Source of the DNA: Rahnella inusitata_A
GTDB taxonomy: Bacteria; Pseudomonadota; Gammaproteobacteria; Enterobacterales; Enterobacteriaceae
Assembly: GCF_965118895.1 (NCBI RefSeq)
Contig: NZ_CBCPJJ010000014.1
Location: 248,001 to 312,000 of the forward strand
Direction of reading: 5' to 3'
Length of the DNA: 64,000 nucleotides
The notes under the pieces: model-generated
What the model was told of the DNA's origin: nothing
What the model saw: the letters and a program-made list of their open reading frames with translations, nothing else
Databases searched by the model: none
Position numbers and translations under genes: made by a program
Shown here: piece by piece, positions 42,522-51,863 of the stretch
Position numbering within the stretch: the stretch's first letter is position 1
How the letters are laid out: every line of letters begins with the position of its first letter

Positions 42522-44936
42522 ATGTCGAAGATCACGCTCAAGCAGGATGTTTTTTTGGCGGCGTTAACCCGCCAGTGGCAAGCGTTCGGACTCACCAGCG
42601 CGAAGGACATGACCCGGCACCAGTGGTGGCATGCGGTCAGCGCCGCCGTTGCAGAACAGCTGCCGCCGCAAAGCGATACCGTCACCAGCAAAAGCAAAAA
42701 AGTCACCCGCCACGTTAACTACATTTCGATGGAATTTCTGGTCGGAAGACTGACCGGCAACAACCTGATCAATCTCGGCTGGTATGAGAAAATCGCCAGC
42801 GTGCTGGAACAGTTCGATATCAATCTGACCGACCTGCTGGAAGAAGAAATCGATCCGGCACTCGGTAACGGCGGGCTGGGGCGGCTGGCAGCCTGTTATC
42901 TGGATGCGATGGCGTCAGTCGGGCAACCGGGCATCGGTTATGGCCTGAATTATCAGTACGGTTTGTTCCGCCAGCGGTTTGTCGATGGTAAGCAAAAAGA
43001 GTCGCCGGACGACTGGCACCGCAACGATTACCCGTGGTTTCGCCACAACAGCTCGCTGGCGGTGAGCGTCGGTATCGGCGGGAAAATCGTCAAAAATGAG
43101 CAGGGCGTTGCACGCTGGGAACCGGAATTTACCCTGCGCGGCGAAGCCTGGGATCTGCCGGTGATGGGCTATCGCAACGGCGTTACTCAGCCGCTGCGGC
43201 TGTGGGAAGCCACCCATCCGCATCCTTTTGATCTCGATAAGTTTAACGACGGTGAGTTTCTGAAAGCGGAACAACAGGGCATAGACGCCGCTAAACTCAC
43301 CAAAGTGCTTTATCCCAATGACAATCATCAGGCAGGTAAACGCCTGCGCCTGATGCAGCAATATTTCCAGTGCGCCTGCTCGGTGGCAGATATTTTACGG
43401 CGGCATCATTTCCTGGGGCGTAAAATCAGCGAGCTGCCGGACTACGAAGTTATTCAGCTTAACGATACCCATCCGACCATCGCCATCCCTGAAATGTTGC
43501 GTGTGCTGATCGACGAACATCAGATGAACTGGAATGACGCGTGGCACATCACCAGCCGCACCTTTGCTTACACTAACCACACCTTAATGCCTGAAGCGCT
43601 GGAAACCTGGGACGAAAGTCTGGTGCGCAGCCTGCTGCCACGCCATTTCCAGATCATTAAGCAAATCAACACCAACTTTAAGAAACTGGTCAGTAAAGAG
43701 TGGCCGGGCGATGAGGCTGTCTGGGCGAAACTGGCGGTGCACCACGACAAACAGGTGCGCATGGCGAATTTGTGCGTGGTCGCCGGTTTTGCGGTGAACG
43801 GCGTCGCGGCGCTGCATTCGGATCTGGTGGTCAAAGATCTCTTCCCGGAATACCACCAGCTGTGGCCGGAGAAATTCCACAACGTCACCAACGGCATCAC
43901 GCCGCGCCGCTGGCTGAAACAGTGTAATCCTGAGCTGTCAGCACTGATTGACGACCGTCTGAAAACCGACACTTGGGTCACGAATTTAGATCTGCTAAAA
44001 GAGCTGGAAAGCGGCGTTAAAGATAAAAAATTCTGCAAACAGTACCGCAAAATCAAGCACGACAACAAAGTGCGGCTGGCGGAATACGTCTGGCATCGCA
44101 TGGGCATCCGGCTCAATCCGGAGGCAATTTTCGATGTGCAGATCAAACGTCTGCACGAGTACAAACGTCAGCATCTCAACCTGTTGCATATCCTTTCGCT
44201 GTACCGCCAGATCCGCGATAACCCGAAACTCGACATCGTGCCGCGCGTTTTCCTGTTCGGTGCTAAAGCCGCGCCCGGTTATTACCTCGCCAAAAATATT
44301 ATCTATGCGATCAACCAGGTCGCGGAGAAGATCAACAACGATCCGATCGTCGCGGATCGTCTCAAGGTGGTGTTTATTCCGGATTATTGCGTGTCGGTCG
44401 CAGAACTGATGATCCCGGCGGCTGACGTTTCTGAGCAGATCTCTACGGCGGGGAAAGAAGCCTCCGGCACCGGCAATATGAAGCTGGCGCTCAACGGGGC
44501 GCTGACCGTCGGCACGCTGGATGGCGCGAACGTCGAAATTGCGGAGCAGGTCGGTGAGGACAATATCTTCATCTTTGGCCTGACGGTGGATGAAGTGAAG
44601 GCGCAGCTGAAAAAAGGCTACAAGCCGAAAGCGGTGGTGAAAAAAGATAAACACCTGAAAGCGATTCTCGACGAGCTGGCCAGCGGTTTTTACGCCAATG
44701 GCGATAAGAAAGCCTTCGATCTGATGCTTAACAGCCTGCTCGACGGCGGCGATCCGTATCTGGTGCTGGCCGATTTCGCTGAATATTGCCAAGCGCAAAA
44801 ACAGGTGGATGCACTTTACCGCAACGCCGATGAATGGACGCGCCGCGCGCTGCTCAACACCGCACGCGTTGGGATGTTCAGCGCCGACCGTTCCATCCGC
44901 GATTACCAGCAGCGCATCTGGCAGGCCAAACGTTAG
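42522..44936 (+). CDS. malP: Maltodextrin phosphorylase MalP
   Basis: An 804-residue cytoplasmic PLP enzyme (GT35) that phosphorolyses maltodextrins to glucose-1-phosphate. The PLP-site region EASGTGNMKLALNGALTVGTLDGANVEI is complete with its lysine near residue 652. EEIDPALGNGGLGRLAACYLDA, NDTHPTIAIPEMLR and IKRLHEYKRQHLN are phosphorylase signatures. The short N-terminus lacks the phosphorylation and allosteric sites of the animal enzymes, as in MalP. malQ follows after eight bases. malT, adjacent in E. coli, is not here. Confidence 0.97.
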   Translation: MSKITLKQDVFLAALTRQWQAFGLTSAKDMTRHQWWHAVSAAVAEQLPPQSDTVTSKSKKVTRHVNYISMEFLVGRLTGNNLINLGWYEKIASVLEQFDINLTDLLEEEIDPALGNGGLGRLAACYLDAMASVGQPGIGYGLNYQYGLFRQRFVDGKQKESPDDWHRNDYPWFRHNSSLAVSVGIGGKIVKNEQGVARWEPEFTLRGEAWDLPVMGYRNGVTQPLRLWEATHPHPFDLDKFNDGEFLKAEQQGIDAAKLTKVLYPNDNHQAGKRLRLMQQYFQCACSVADILRRHHFLGRKISELPDYEVIQLNDTHPTIAIPEMLRVLIDEHQMNWNDAWHITSRTFAYTNHTLMPEALETWDESLVRSLLPRHFQIIKQINTNFKKLVSKEWPGDEAVWAKLAVHHDKQVRMANLCVVAGFAVNGVAALHSDLVVKDLFPEYHQLWPEKFHNVTNGITPRRWLKQCNPELSALIDDRLKTDTWVTNLDLLKELESGVKDKKFCKQYRKIKHDNKVRLAEYVWHRMGIRLNPEAIFDVQIKRLHEYKRQHLNLLHILSLYRQIRDNPKLDIVPRVFLFGAKAAPGYYLAKNIIYAINQVAEKINNDPIVADRLKVVFIPDYCVSVAELMIPAADVSEQISTAGKEASGTGNMKLALNGALTVGTLDGANVEIAEQVGEDNIFIFGLTVDEVKAQLKKGYKPKAVVKKDKHLKAILDELASGFYANGDKKAFDLMLNSLLDGGDPYLVLADFAEYCQAQKQVDALYRNADEWTRRALLNTARVGMFSADRSIRDYQQRIWQAKR

Positions 44937-44944
44937 GAGCAGGC

Positions 44945-47077
44945 ATGGAGGATAAGCAACTCGTTGAAGCCGCTCGCCGGGCGGGGATTATAGACAGTTT
45001 TATCAATATGGCCGATGAGGTTGAAACGGTTTCCGATGACACCCGTATCGCCCTGCTGGCAGCGATGGGGCGTGACCCGCAGGACGTGGAAGACGTTACA
45101 CCGATTCCGCCGGTGAAAGTGGTTACTGAAGGCAAAAACGTGCTGCTGACGCCGGAAGGCAGCGGTGAATTTGCGTGGCAGCTGATGCCTGAGAACGGTG
45201 ACCAGACGCAGGGTGAGATTCAGGGCGGCAACGTGCTGAATCTCAGCGCAGGTCTGCCTGCGGGCTATCATCAGCTGACGTTATCGCAAAACGGTCAGGT
45301 CTGGCCGTGCCGGATTATTGTGGTGCCCCCGCGCTGTTTCGAACCGCAGGCATTGTGCAAAGGCAAAAAACTGTGGGGCGCGACTATCCAGCTCTACACG
45401 CTGCGTTCAGAGAATAACTGGGGCGTCGGCGATTTCGGCGATCTGAAAAAAATGGTCGAAGAAGTCGGGCAGCGCGGCGGCGCGTTTGTCGGGCTTAATC
45501 CTATTCATGCGCTCTATCCGGCGAATCCGCTGAGCGCCAGCCCGTACAGCCCGTCGTCCCGCCGCTGGCTGAATCTGACGTATATCGACGTAAACGCCGT
45601 GAAGGAATTTGCCGAAAGCCCGGAGGCGCAAAGCTGGTGGCACTCCATCGATACGCACGACGCCCTGTTACAGGCGCGCAGCACAGAATACGTCGATTAT
45701 CCGCTGGTGATGAAGCTCAAATCCGCCGCGCTGAAACTGGCGTGGCCACTGTTTGATGAGCTGGCGGAAGCCAGCCCGCGTAAGCGTGACTTCCGGCATT
45801 TTGTGCAAACCGGCGGCGAAAGTTTACGCCAGCAGGCGCTGTTCGACGCCCTGCATACTCACCTGCGGGATCTGGATTTAGGCCAGTGGGGCTGGCCGGT
45901 CTGGCCCGATGCGTATCGTAATGCGAAAGGCGCAGACGTGGCGGAATTCAGCGAACGTTACGCCAGTGAAATTGAATTCTTCATGTGGCAACAGTGGCTG
46001 GCACACACGCAGTTTTCGGCGTGTTATCAGCGCAGCGTTGAGCTGGAAATGCCTGTCGGGTTGTACCGTGACTTAGCGGTCGGCGTCGCAGAAGGCGGGG
46101 CAGAAACCTGGTCGGATCCGGCGCTGTATTGCCTGAACGCTACCATCGGCGCACCGCCGGATATCCTCGGGCCGCAGGGGCAAAACTGGGGGCTGCCGCC
46201 CATCGATCCGCATGAAATGAAAGCCCGTGCCTATCAGCCGTTTATTGATTTGCTGCGCGCGAATATGGCGGAGTGTGGCGCGCTGCGTATCGATCACGTG
46301 ATGGGGCTGCTGCGGTTGTGGTGGATACCGGCCGATCAGGAGGCGGGCAACGGTGCGTATGTGCGTTATCCGTTGGAAGATTTGCTCGGCGTGCTGGCGC
46401 TGGAAAGCCAGCGGCATCAGTGCATGGTGATTGGCGAAGATCTTGGCACTGTGCCGAAAGAGATTGTTGCCAGCCTGCGCGACAGCGGCGTCTATTCCTA
46501 CAAAGTGCTGTATTTCGAGCATGACAAAACCTTCACCTATCGCCCGCCGCAGGATTATGTGGTGCAGGCAATGGCCACGGTCACCACGCATGATTTACCG
46601 ACGCTGCGCGGATACTGGGAGGGCGGGGATTTAACGCTCGGTGAGTCGCTGGGTGTGTATCCGGATCCGCAGGTGCTGGAGAAGCTGCGTGGCGAACGGG
46701 AACACAGCAAGCAGGGGCTGCTTAACGCGCTGCATCTGCAACACTGCGTACCGGAAGGAACTTCGCGCCATGCTGAAAATATGCCGATGTCGCCTGAGCT
46801 AAACCGGGCTTTGCAATATTATCTGGCAGGCAGCGCCAGCGCGTTGCTCGGCCTGCAACCGGAAGACTGGCTGGAAATGTCCACGCCGGTCAACGTCCCC
46901 GGCACCAATACGGAGTACCCCAACTGGCGGCGCAAGCTGACGCATTCGCTTGAAGATATGTTTGCCGACGAACACGTCACTACGTTGCTGGCGGATGTAA
47001 ACCGGCTAAGAAGGGCGGCTTCTGAGTCGTCTGCTAAACCCCCTCCCAATCTCCCCCTTCGCAGGAGCAGGAGCTAA
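44945..47077 (+). CDS. malQ: 4-alpha-glucanotransferase (amylomaltase) MalQ
   Basis: A 710-residue GH77 enzyme that rearranges maltodextrins for MalP to digest. LGLNPIHALYPANP-like GLNPIHALYPANPLSASPYSPSSRRW, LRIDHVMGLLRLWWIP (nucleophile Asp), VIGEDLGTVP (acid/base Glu) and THDLPTLRGYWEG are all present. The ATG at 44945 follows GGAG; the longer frame overlaps malP and is rejected. The family usually ends about ten residues after NxLRRAA-type sequence. Here a further KPPPNLPLRRSRS is encoded inside repeat copy B, so the tail is non-native. Confidence 0.96.
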   Translation: MEDKQLVEAARRAGIIDSFINMADEVETVSDDTRIALLAAMGRDPQDVEDVTPIPPVKVVTEGKNVLLTPEGSGEFAWQLMPENGDQTQGEIQGGNVLNLSAGLPAGYHQLTLSQNGQVWPCRIIVVPPRCFEPQALCKGKKLWGATIQLYTLRSENNWGVGDFGDLKKMVEEVGQRGGAFVGLNPIHALYPANPLSASPYSPSSRRWLNLTYIDVNAVKEFAESPEAQSWWHSIDTHDALLQARSTEYVDYPLVMKLKSAALKLAWPLFDELAEASPRKRDFRHFVQTGGESLRQQALFDALHTHLRDLDLGQWGWPVWPDAYRNAKGADVAEFSERYASEIEFFMWQQWLAHTQFSACYQRSVELEMPVGLYRDLAVGVAEGGAETWSDPALYCLNATIGAPPDILGPQGQNWGLPPIDPHEMKARAYQPFIDLLRANMAECGALRIDHVMGLLRLWWIPADQEAGNGAYVRYPLEDLLGVLALESQRHQCMVIGEDLGTVPKEIVASLRDSGVYSYKVLYFEHDKTFTYRPPQDYVVQAMATVTTHDLPTLRGYWEGGDLTLGESLGVYPDPQVLEKLRGEREHSKQGLLNALHLQHCVPEGTSRHAENMPMSPELNRALQYYLAGSASALLGLQPEDWLEMSTPVNVPGTNTEYPNWRRKLTHSLEDMFADEHVTTLLADVNRLRRAASESSAKPPPNLPLRRSRS

Positions 47078-47131
47078 ATCAAGGACGGATTCGGGCAACT
47101 CCCTTCCCTGCGAAGGGGAGGGTTGGGGTAT
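47037..47131. repeat. Palindromic intergenic repeat, copy B (contains the malQ stop)
   Basis: The ends AATCTCCCCCTTCGC and GCGAAGGGGAGGGTTGGG are imperfect inverted repeats and match the ends of copy A near 42.3 kb. The malQ stop codon at 47075-47077 lies within it. Confidence 0.65.
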
Positions 47132-47160
47132 TCATGGAGATACCCGTATTCAAGGCATAA

Positions 47161-47190
47161 AAAAAGCACCCAATTCACCGGGTGCTTTTT
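47161..47190. terminator. Bidirectional terminator between malQ and nfuA
   Basis: AAAAAGCACCC pairs with GGGTGCTTTTT, giving a T run on both strands between the two convergent genes. Confidence 0.93.
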
Positions 47191-47214
47191 GCATTCTGGC
47201 CGATCAACGGTTGA

Positions 47215-47790
47215 TCAGTAGAATGAGTGTTCGCCGCGCTGGTGTTCGGTCAGATCGCGAACGCCTTTCAGCTCTGGGAAGTTTTGCAGCAGTTCTTTCT
47301 CGATGCCGTCTTTCAGGGTGACATCAATCATTGAACAGCCGTTACAGCCGCCGCCGAATTGCAGGATAGCAATGCCGTCGTCGGTGATTTCCATCAGGGA
47401 AACACGGCCGCCGTGGCTGGCTAACTGCGGGTTAATCTGCGATTGCAGCTGATATTCAACACGTTCCATCAGCGGCGCATCGTCAGACACTTTGCGCATT
47501 TTCGCGTTTGGCGCTTTCAGCGTCAGCTGGGAACCTAGCTGATCGGTCACGAAATCGATCACCGCGTCTTGCAGATAAGGCGCGCTGAGTTCATCGACGA
47601 AAGCAGACAGCTTCTCGAACTTCAGTTCGGTATCCGTCGCTTCAACCGCGTCGGGTGGGCAATAGGAGACACCGCACTCTGCGGTTGGCGTGCCCGGGTT
47701 GATCACGAATACGCGGATTTGGGTGCCTTCTTCCTGGTTTGCCAGCAGTTTGGCAAAGTGCTCTTGGGCAGCATCGGTAACAAGGATCAT
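47215..47790 (-). CDS. nfuA: Fe-S biogenesis protein NfuA
   Basis: A 191-residue carrier that holds a [4Fe-4S] cluster at a dimer interface and delivers it to apoproteins under iron or oxidative stress. The N-terminal A-type-like domain (about 1-95) is followed by the Nfu domain with the cluster motif GGGCNGCSM (CxxC near residue 149). The sequence matches E. coli NfuA almost throughout (VFVINPGTPTAECGVSYCPP, TEHQRGEHSFY). gntX lies upstream on the same strand, as in E. coli. Confidence 0.97.
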   Translation of the reverse strand: MILVTDAAQEHFAKLLANQEEGTQIRVFVINPGTPTAECGVSYCPPDAVEATDTELKFEKLSAFVDELSAPYLQDAVIDFVTDQLGSQLTLKAPNAKMRKVSDDAPLMERVEYQLQSQINPQLASHGGRVSLMEITDDGIAILQFGGGCNGCSMIDVTLKDGIEKELLQNFPELKGVRDLTEHQRGEHSFY

Positions 47791-47893
47791 AACATTAGCT
47801 CAATAGTTGACTATTCCAGTTGGTTATAATACGCCCTTTGCATTTACCCGTCATCCCTCGTGTTGCCGCAGTGTTAGCAGCACGTGCTCAACC

Positions 47894-48577
47894 TTACAGT
47901 GTCCGGCAAATACAGCCAATTTGCAGCGAAGCAACTCCCTGTTTACGCAGGATTTTACTGATTTCCCGCACGGTGCTGCCAGTGGTGACCACGTCGTCCA
48001 CCAGCATTACATGCTGATTGTGCAGATTTTCATGACAGGTGAATGCCTTACGCAAATTCCACTTTCTTTCCCGCTCGGTCAGGCTTTGCTGCGGCGGTGT
48101 GCGCCGGTCGCGGCGGATGGCATAAGGCCGAAAATCGCAATGCAACCATCGCGCAAGCGGGCGGGCGAGCAGTTCACTTTGATTATAGCCGCGTGAGAAA
48201 TAGCGCTTCTGGTGTAGCGGAACGCTCAAGATAACGTCCGGCCGTGGCAATGACCTTTCGCGCCAGCGCGCCTGCCAGCGCAGGAGCAGCAGGCGGGCGA
48301 GCGCAGTATCCAGCTCCGGCTGTTTCGAGAATTTCAGGCGCAGCACCAGTCCGCTGACCGGCATTTCGTAAGGGAAGGCGAAGGTCATGGCATCCCACGG
48401 CGGTGGTTTTTGCAAGCAGCGGCCACACTCGAGATGTGTTGCGGCACTTGGCAATCCGCAGCGCGGGCAGCAGGGAGGTATGGCGGGCAGATTTTTCAGG
48501 CACAAACTGCAAATCCCCTGAACTGCAAGATGCAGCGGACACTGGCATAGCCAACAGCGGCTGGCAATTGTTAGCAT
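47894..48577 (-). CDS. gntX: ComF-family phosphoribosyltransferase-like protein GntX
   Basis: A 227-residue protein. Cysteine pairs near the N-terminus (CWLC, CSLC, CCPRC, CGRC) form a probable zinc-binding region. The C-terminal phosphoribosyltransferase fold has the PRPP loop VMLVDDVVTTGSTV near residue 190. ComF proteins take part in DNA uptake in competent bacteria, and in E. coli GntX is needed to use DNA as a nutrient. The ATG at 48577 gives the E. coli length. It is divergent from bioH with a 46-base gap between starts. Confidence 0.94.
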   Translation of the reverse strand: MLTIASRCWLCQCPLHLAVQGICSLCLKNLPAIPPCCPRCGLPSAATHLECGRCLQKPPPWDAMTFAFPYEMPVSGLVLRLKFSKQPELDTALARLLLLRWQARWRERSLPRPDVILSVPLHQKRYFSRGYNQSELLARPLARWLHCDFRPYAIRRDRRTPPQQSLTERERKWNLRKAFTCHENLHNQHVMLVDDVVTTGSTVREISKILRKQGVASLQIGCICRTL

Positions 48578-48623
48578 AGTGGCGGATTCCTTTTGCCATT
48601 CAGACAGACACGGACAATACGCT

Positions 48624-49394
48624 ATGAACACGCTTTACCGGGAGACAATCGGCGAAGGAGATCGCCATCTTGTGCTGCTTCACGGATGGGGGCTGAATGC
48701 GCAAGTGTGGCGTTACACCGCCGGGCGACTTGCGCCGCATTTTCGTCTGCATCTGATCGACCTGCCGGGCTATGGCCGCAGCGAAGGATTTGGCGCGATG
48801 ACGCTCGAAGAGATGGCGGAAACCGTGCTGGCCGCCGCGCCCGAAAAAGCCTCATGGCTGGGCTGGTCGCTGGGCGGGCTGGTCGCCAGTCAGATTGCGC
48901 TGACAGCACCGCAGCGGGTGGAAAAACTTATTACTGTCGCCTCCTCACCCTGTTTCGCTGCACAGGACGACTGGCCGGGTATCCGCCCCGAAGTGTTGCA
49001 CGGGTTCCAGCATCAGCTGAGTGAAGATTTCCAGCGCACCGTCGAGCGTTTTCTGGCGCTGCAAACGCTGGGCAGCGACAGCGCGCGGCAGGATGCGCGT
49101 CTGCTGAAATCCGTCGTGCTCGGTTTGCCGATGCCGGGCGTTGAGGTGCTCAACGGGGGCCTGGACATCTTGCGCAGCGTCGATCTGCGCCAGCCAATGA
49201 CTGCGCTGACCGTGCCGTTGCTGCGAATTTATGGCGCGCTGGACGGTCTGGTGCCACGCAAAGTGGTGCCGTTGCTGGATGATCTGTGGCCGCAGTCACG
49301 CTCTGAAATCATGGCCAAGGCCTCACACGCGCCGTTTATCTCGCATCCGGACGCCTTCTGTTCGATGGTTGAGTCCTTCCTGATTGCAAAATGA
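48624..49394 (+). CDS. bioH: Pimeloyl-[acyl-carrier protein] methyl ester esterase BioH
   Basis: A 256-residue alpha/beta hydrolase that removes the methyl group from pimeloyl-ACP methyl ester at the end of pimelate assembly in biotin synthesis. The nucleophile serine is in GWSLGGLVASQIAL (near residue 83), the aspartate in YGALDGLVPRKVVP and the histidine in ASHAPFISHP. LHGWGLNAQVW is the oxyanion-hole region. The ATG at 48624 gives the E. coli N-terminus; 15 upstream codons are rejected. Confidence 0.96.
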   Translation: MNTLYRETIGEGDRHLVLLHGWGLNAQVWRYTAGRLAPHFRLHLIDLPGYGRSEGFGAMTLEEMAETVLAAAPEKASWLGWSLGGLVASQIALTAPQRVEKLITVASSPCFAAQDDWPGIRPEVLHGFQHQLSEDFQRTVERFLALQTLGSDSARQDARLLKSVVLGLPMPGVEVLNGGLDILRSVDLRQPMTALTVPLLRIYGALDGLVPRKVVPLLDDLWPQSRSEIMAKASHAPFISHPDAFCSMVESFLIAK

Positions 49395-49623
49395 AAGGCA
49401 ATGTAAATATTTTTTTCAAATTTCTGGATAATTTCCAAAGGTGACCAATACTTAAGTCGATGTGACGGAGTGAATGGCAAGCGTAAGTTGTTACGCCTGT
49501 CTGTTTGCGTCTCTGGGGAGTTTACTGGCGTTTAACCATGAAGGTCATGCCAGCGCAACGATACCTTACGTTCATATCCTGACGGCTTTTTGAAAACTAT
49601 TCATTCTATTTAAAGGTAATGTC

Positions 49624-49893
49624 ATGAAAACCAATAAAATTATCATTGCTGCAATGCTGACCGGGTTATTTTCTATCAACGCCATGGCGGCGGATATGAT
49701 CACCAAAGAAGAAGCCAAAGAGAAAGGCTACACCAGCCTGGGCGTGGTCACGACCAGCAATCAATACACCGCGCCAATGGATGCTAAAGATGAGCTGTCC
49801 AAACTGGCTGATGAAAAAGGCGGCAAATACTACGTTGTGATTGCAGCCCAAGAGAAAAAGAAAATCTCTGCAACGGCTGAAGTCTTCAAATAA
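49624..49893 (+). CDS. Small periplasmic YhcN/BhsA-family protein (DUF1471)
   Basis: An 89-residue protein with a signal peptide (1-22, AMA) and one YhcN/DUF1471 domain (about 30-89). It has the family's pattern of TSLGVVTTSN near its start, AKDELSKLADEKGGKYYVVIAA in the middle and a final ISATAEVFK. Members such as BhsA, McbA and YhcN are stress-induced and affect biofilm or acid tolerance in E. coli. AAGG precedes the ATG. It is a single gene ending at a terminator. Confidence 0.88.
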   Translation: MKTNKIIIAAMLTGLFSINAMAADMITKEEAKEKGYTSLGVVTTSNQYTAPMDAKDELSKLADEKGGKYYVVIAAQEKKKISATAEVFK

Positions 49894-50201
49894 GGCTTTG
49901 GTTCTGAACCACACTGAGGGATGCCGCTGCGCATCCCTTTTTATTTCCACTCGTTTTGTGCGCCGCCTCCCTTTCTGAATTCTCCATTTTACTGATTTAT
50001 CGACGTTAATTTTAATCGTTACTCTTAGAGTAACGAAGTATCAGAGCGCTTAATTGATGGGTTCCCTTTAGATTCCTACACTTAACCCGTTACCTAAACA
50101 GGTCCAATGTGATGCAACCGCCACTTGCCTGAACTTCCCCCGTTCTTTCTGTTTCGTCACGTCGGGAAGGCTTCAGCAAGCTCAACCCAGGGAGGTTTGG
50201 C
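49894..50201. other. Region between the YhcN-like gene and mdcA
   Basis: It holds a terminator at its start and should contain the mdc promoter and regulator site further right. No gene is supported, and no clear LysR-type T-N11-A site stands out. Confidence 0.5.
49917..49942 (+). terminator. Terminator of the YhcN-like gene
   Basis: GGGATG pairs with CATCCC around a GC-rich loop, followed by TTTTT. Confidence 0.9.
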
Positions 50202-51863
50202 ATGCCGCAACATCCGCAGACCACGAAAGTGTGGGACACCCGCCGCAATGAAAAACAACGGCGTATCGACAGTGTCCGTTCCGTGGCCGAGGGTAAAGTG
50301 CTACCCACCGATAAAATCATTCCTATTCTTGAAGCGTTGATTGCCTCCGGCGACCGCGTGGTGATGGAAGGGAATAACCAGAAACAAGCTGATTTTCTTT
50401 CACGCTCGCTGGCCAAAGTGAACCCTGAAAAGCTGCATGATTTACATATGATCATGCCAAGCGTCAGCCGCGCCGAACATCTGGATCTCTTCGAACGCGG
50501 CATTGCCCGCAAACTCGATTTCGCCTTCTCCGGCCCGCAAAGTCTGCGTATCGCGCAGCTGCTGGAAGACGGTCAGATGGAAATCGGGGCTATTCATACT
50601 TACATCGAACTCTATTCCCGCCTGTACGTCGATCTGGTGCCGAACATTGCGCTGATCGCCGGTTTCAAAGCGGACCGCAAAGGCAATCTCTACACCGGCG
50701 CGAGCACCGAAGACACCCCTGCGCTGGTCGAAGCCGCCGCCTTTAAAAACGGCATCGTGATTGCGCAGGTCAACGAACTGGTCGAAGACGATTGCGATCT
50801 GCCACGCGTCGATATTCCCGGCGACTGGATTGATTTCGTGGTGGTGGCTGATAAGCCGTTCTTCATCGAACCGTTGTTCACCCGCGATCCGCGCCTGATT
50901 AAACCGGTTCACGTGCTGATGGCGATGATGGCCATCAAAGGCATCTACGCCAAACACAACGTGCAGTCGCTGAACCACGGCATTGGCTTTAACACCGCAG
51001 CTATCGAACTGCTGCTGCCGACCTACGGCGAACAGCTCGGCCTGCGCGGCAAAATCTGTAAACACTGGACACTGAACCCGCACCCGACGCTGATCCCTGC
51101 TATCGAAAGTGGCTGGGTAGATACCGTTCATTGTTTCGGCGGCGAACTGGGGATGGAAGAGTATATCCGCGCCCGTCCGGACGTGTTCTTCACCGGTTCG
51201 GACGGCTCGATGCGCTCTAACCGCGCGTTCTGCCAGATGGCCGGTCAGTACGCGGTGGACATGTTCATCGGTTCTACCTTGCAGGTTGATGGCCTCGCGA
51301 ACTCCTCCACCGTGACCCGTGGACGTCTGGCCGGTTTCGGCGGTGCGCCAAACATGGGACATGACCCGCACGGTCGCCGACACGCCACGCCTGCCTGGCT
51401 GGATATGATCGAAGAGCCGGACCCGATGGCGCGCGGTAAAAAGCTGGTGGTGCAGATGGTGGAAACCTTCCAGGCCGGTGGCAAACCGACGTTCGTGGAA
51501 AAACTCGAAGCGGTCGATGTGGGTAAAGAATCCGGTATGCCGCTGGCACCGGTGATGATTTACGGCGACGACGTCACCCATGTGCTGACCGAGGAAGGGA
51601 TTGCCTATCTGTATCGCGCCCGCTCTCTGGAAGAACGCCGTGCGATGGTCGCCGCCGTGGCCGGGATCACTGACATCGGTCTGGGCGTTGATGCTAAACG
51701 CGTTGCTGACCTGCGCCGTCAGGAACTGGTGGTCTTCCCGGAAGACATGGGCATTCGCCGCACCGACGCCACCCGTTCATTACTGGCGGCTGGCAGCGTG
51801 AGCGATCTGGTTGACTGGTCCGGCGGCTTGTATAACCCGCCCGCAAAATTCCGTAGCTGGTAA
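50202..51863 (+). CDS. mdcA: Malonate decarboxylase alpha subunit (acetyl-S-ACP:malonate ACP transferase)
   Basis: A 553-residue CoA-transferase-like subunit that exchanges acetate for malonate on the acyl carrier protein. The family sequence is continuous from VWDTRRNEKQRRI near the N-terminus through GNNQKQADFLSRSL and FTGSDGSMRSNRAFCQMAGQ to the C-terminal SDLVDWSGGLYNPPAKFRSW. GGGAGG precedes the ATG. The stop overlaps the mdcB start (TAATG). It is the first gene of the biotin-independent malonate decarboxylase operon. Confidence 0.97.
   Translation: MPQHPQTTKVWDTRRNEKQRRIDSVRSVAEGKVLPTDKIIPILEALIASGDRVVMEGNNQKQADFLSRSLAKVNPEKLHDLHMIMPSVSRAEHLDLFERGIARKLDFAFSGPQSLRIAQLLEDGQMEIGAIHTYIELYSRLYVDLVPNIALIAGFKADRKGNLYTGASTEDTPALVEAAAFKNGIVIAQVNELVEDDCDLPRVDIPGDWIDFVVVADKPFFIEPLFTRDPRLIKPVHVLMAMMAIKGIYAKHNVQSLNHGIGFNTAAIELLLPTYGEQLGLRGKICKHWTLNPHPTLIPAIESGWVDTVHCFGGELGMEEYIRARPDVFFTGSDGSMRSNRAFCQMAGQYAVDMFIGSTLQVDGLANSSTVTRGRLAGFGGAPNMGHDPHGRRHATPAWLDMIEEPDPMARGKKLVVQMVETFQAGGKPTFVEKLEAVDVGKESGMPLAPVMIYGDDVTHVLTEEGIAYLYRARSLEERRAMVAAVAGITDIGLGVDAKRVADLRRQELVVFPEDMGIRRTDATRSLLAAGSVSDLVDWSGGLYNPPAKFRSW

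Noticed and set aside
43995..44798. Minus-strand frame of 267 codons opposite malP
   Set aside because: It is a shadow of the phosphorylase catalytic region.
50442..51581. Minus-strand frame of 379 codons opposite mdcA
   Set aside because: It is long only because of codon bias in mdcA and shows no family pattern.
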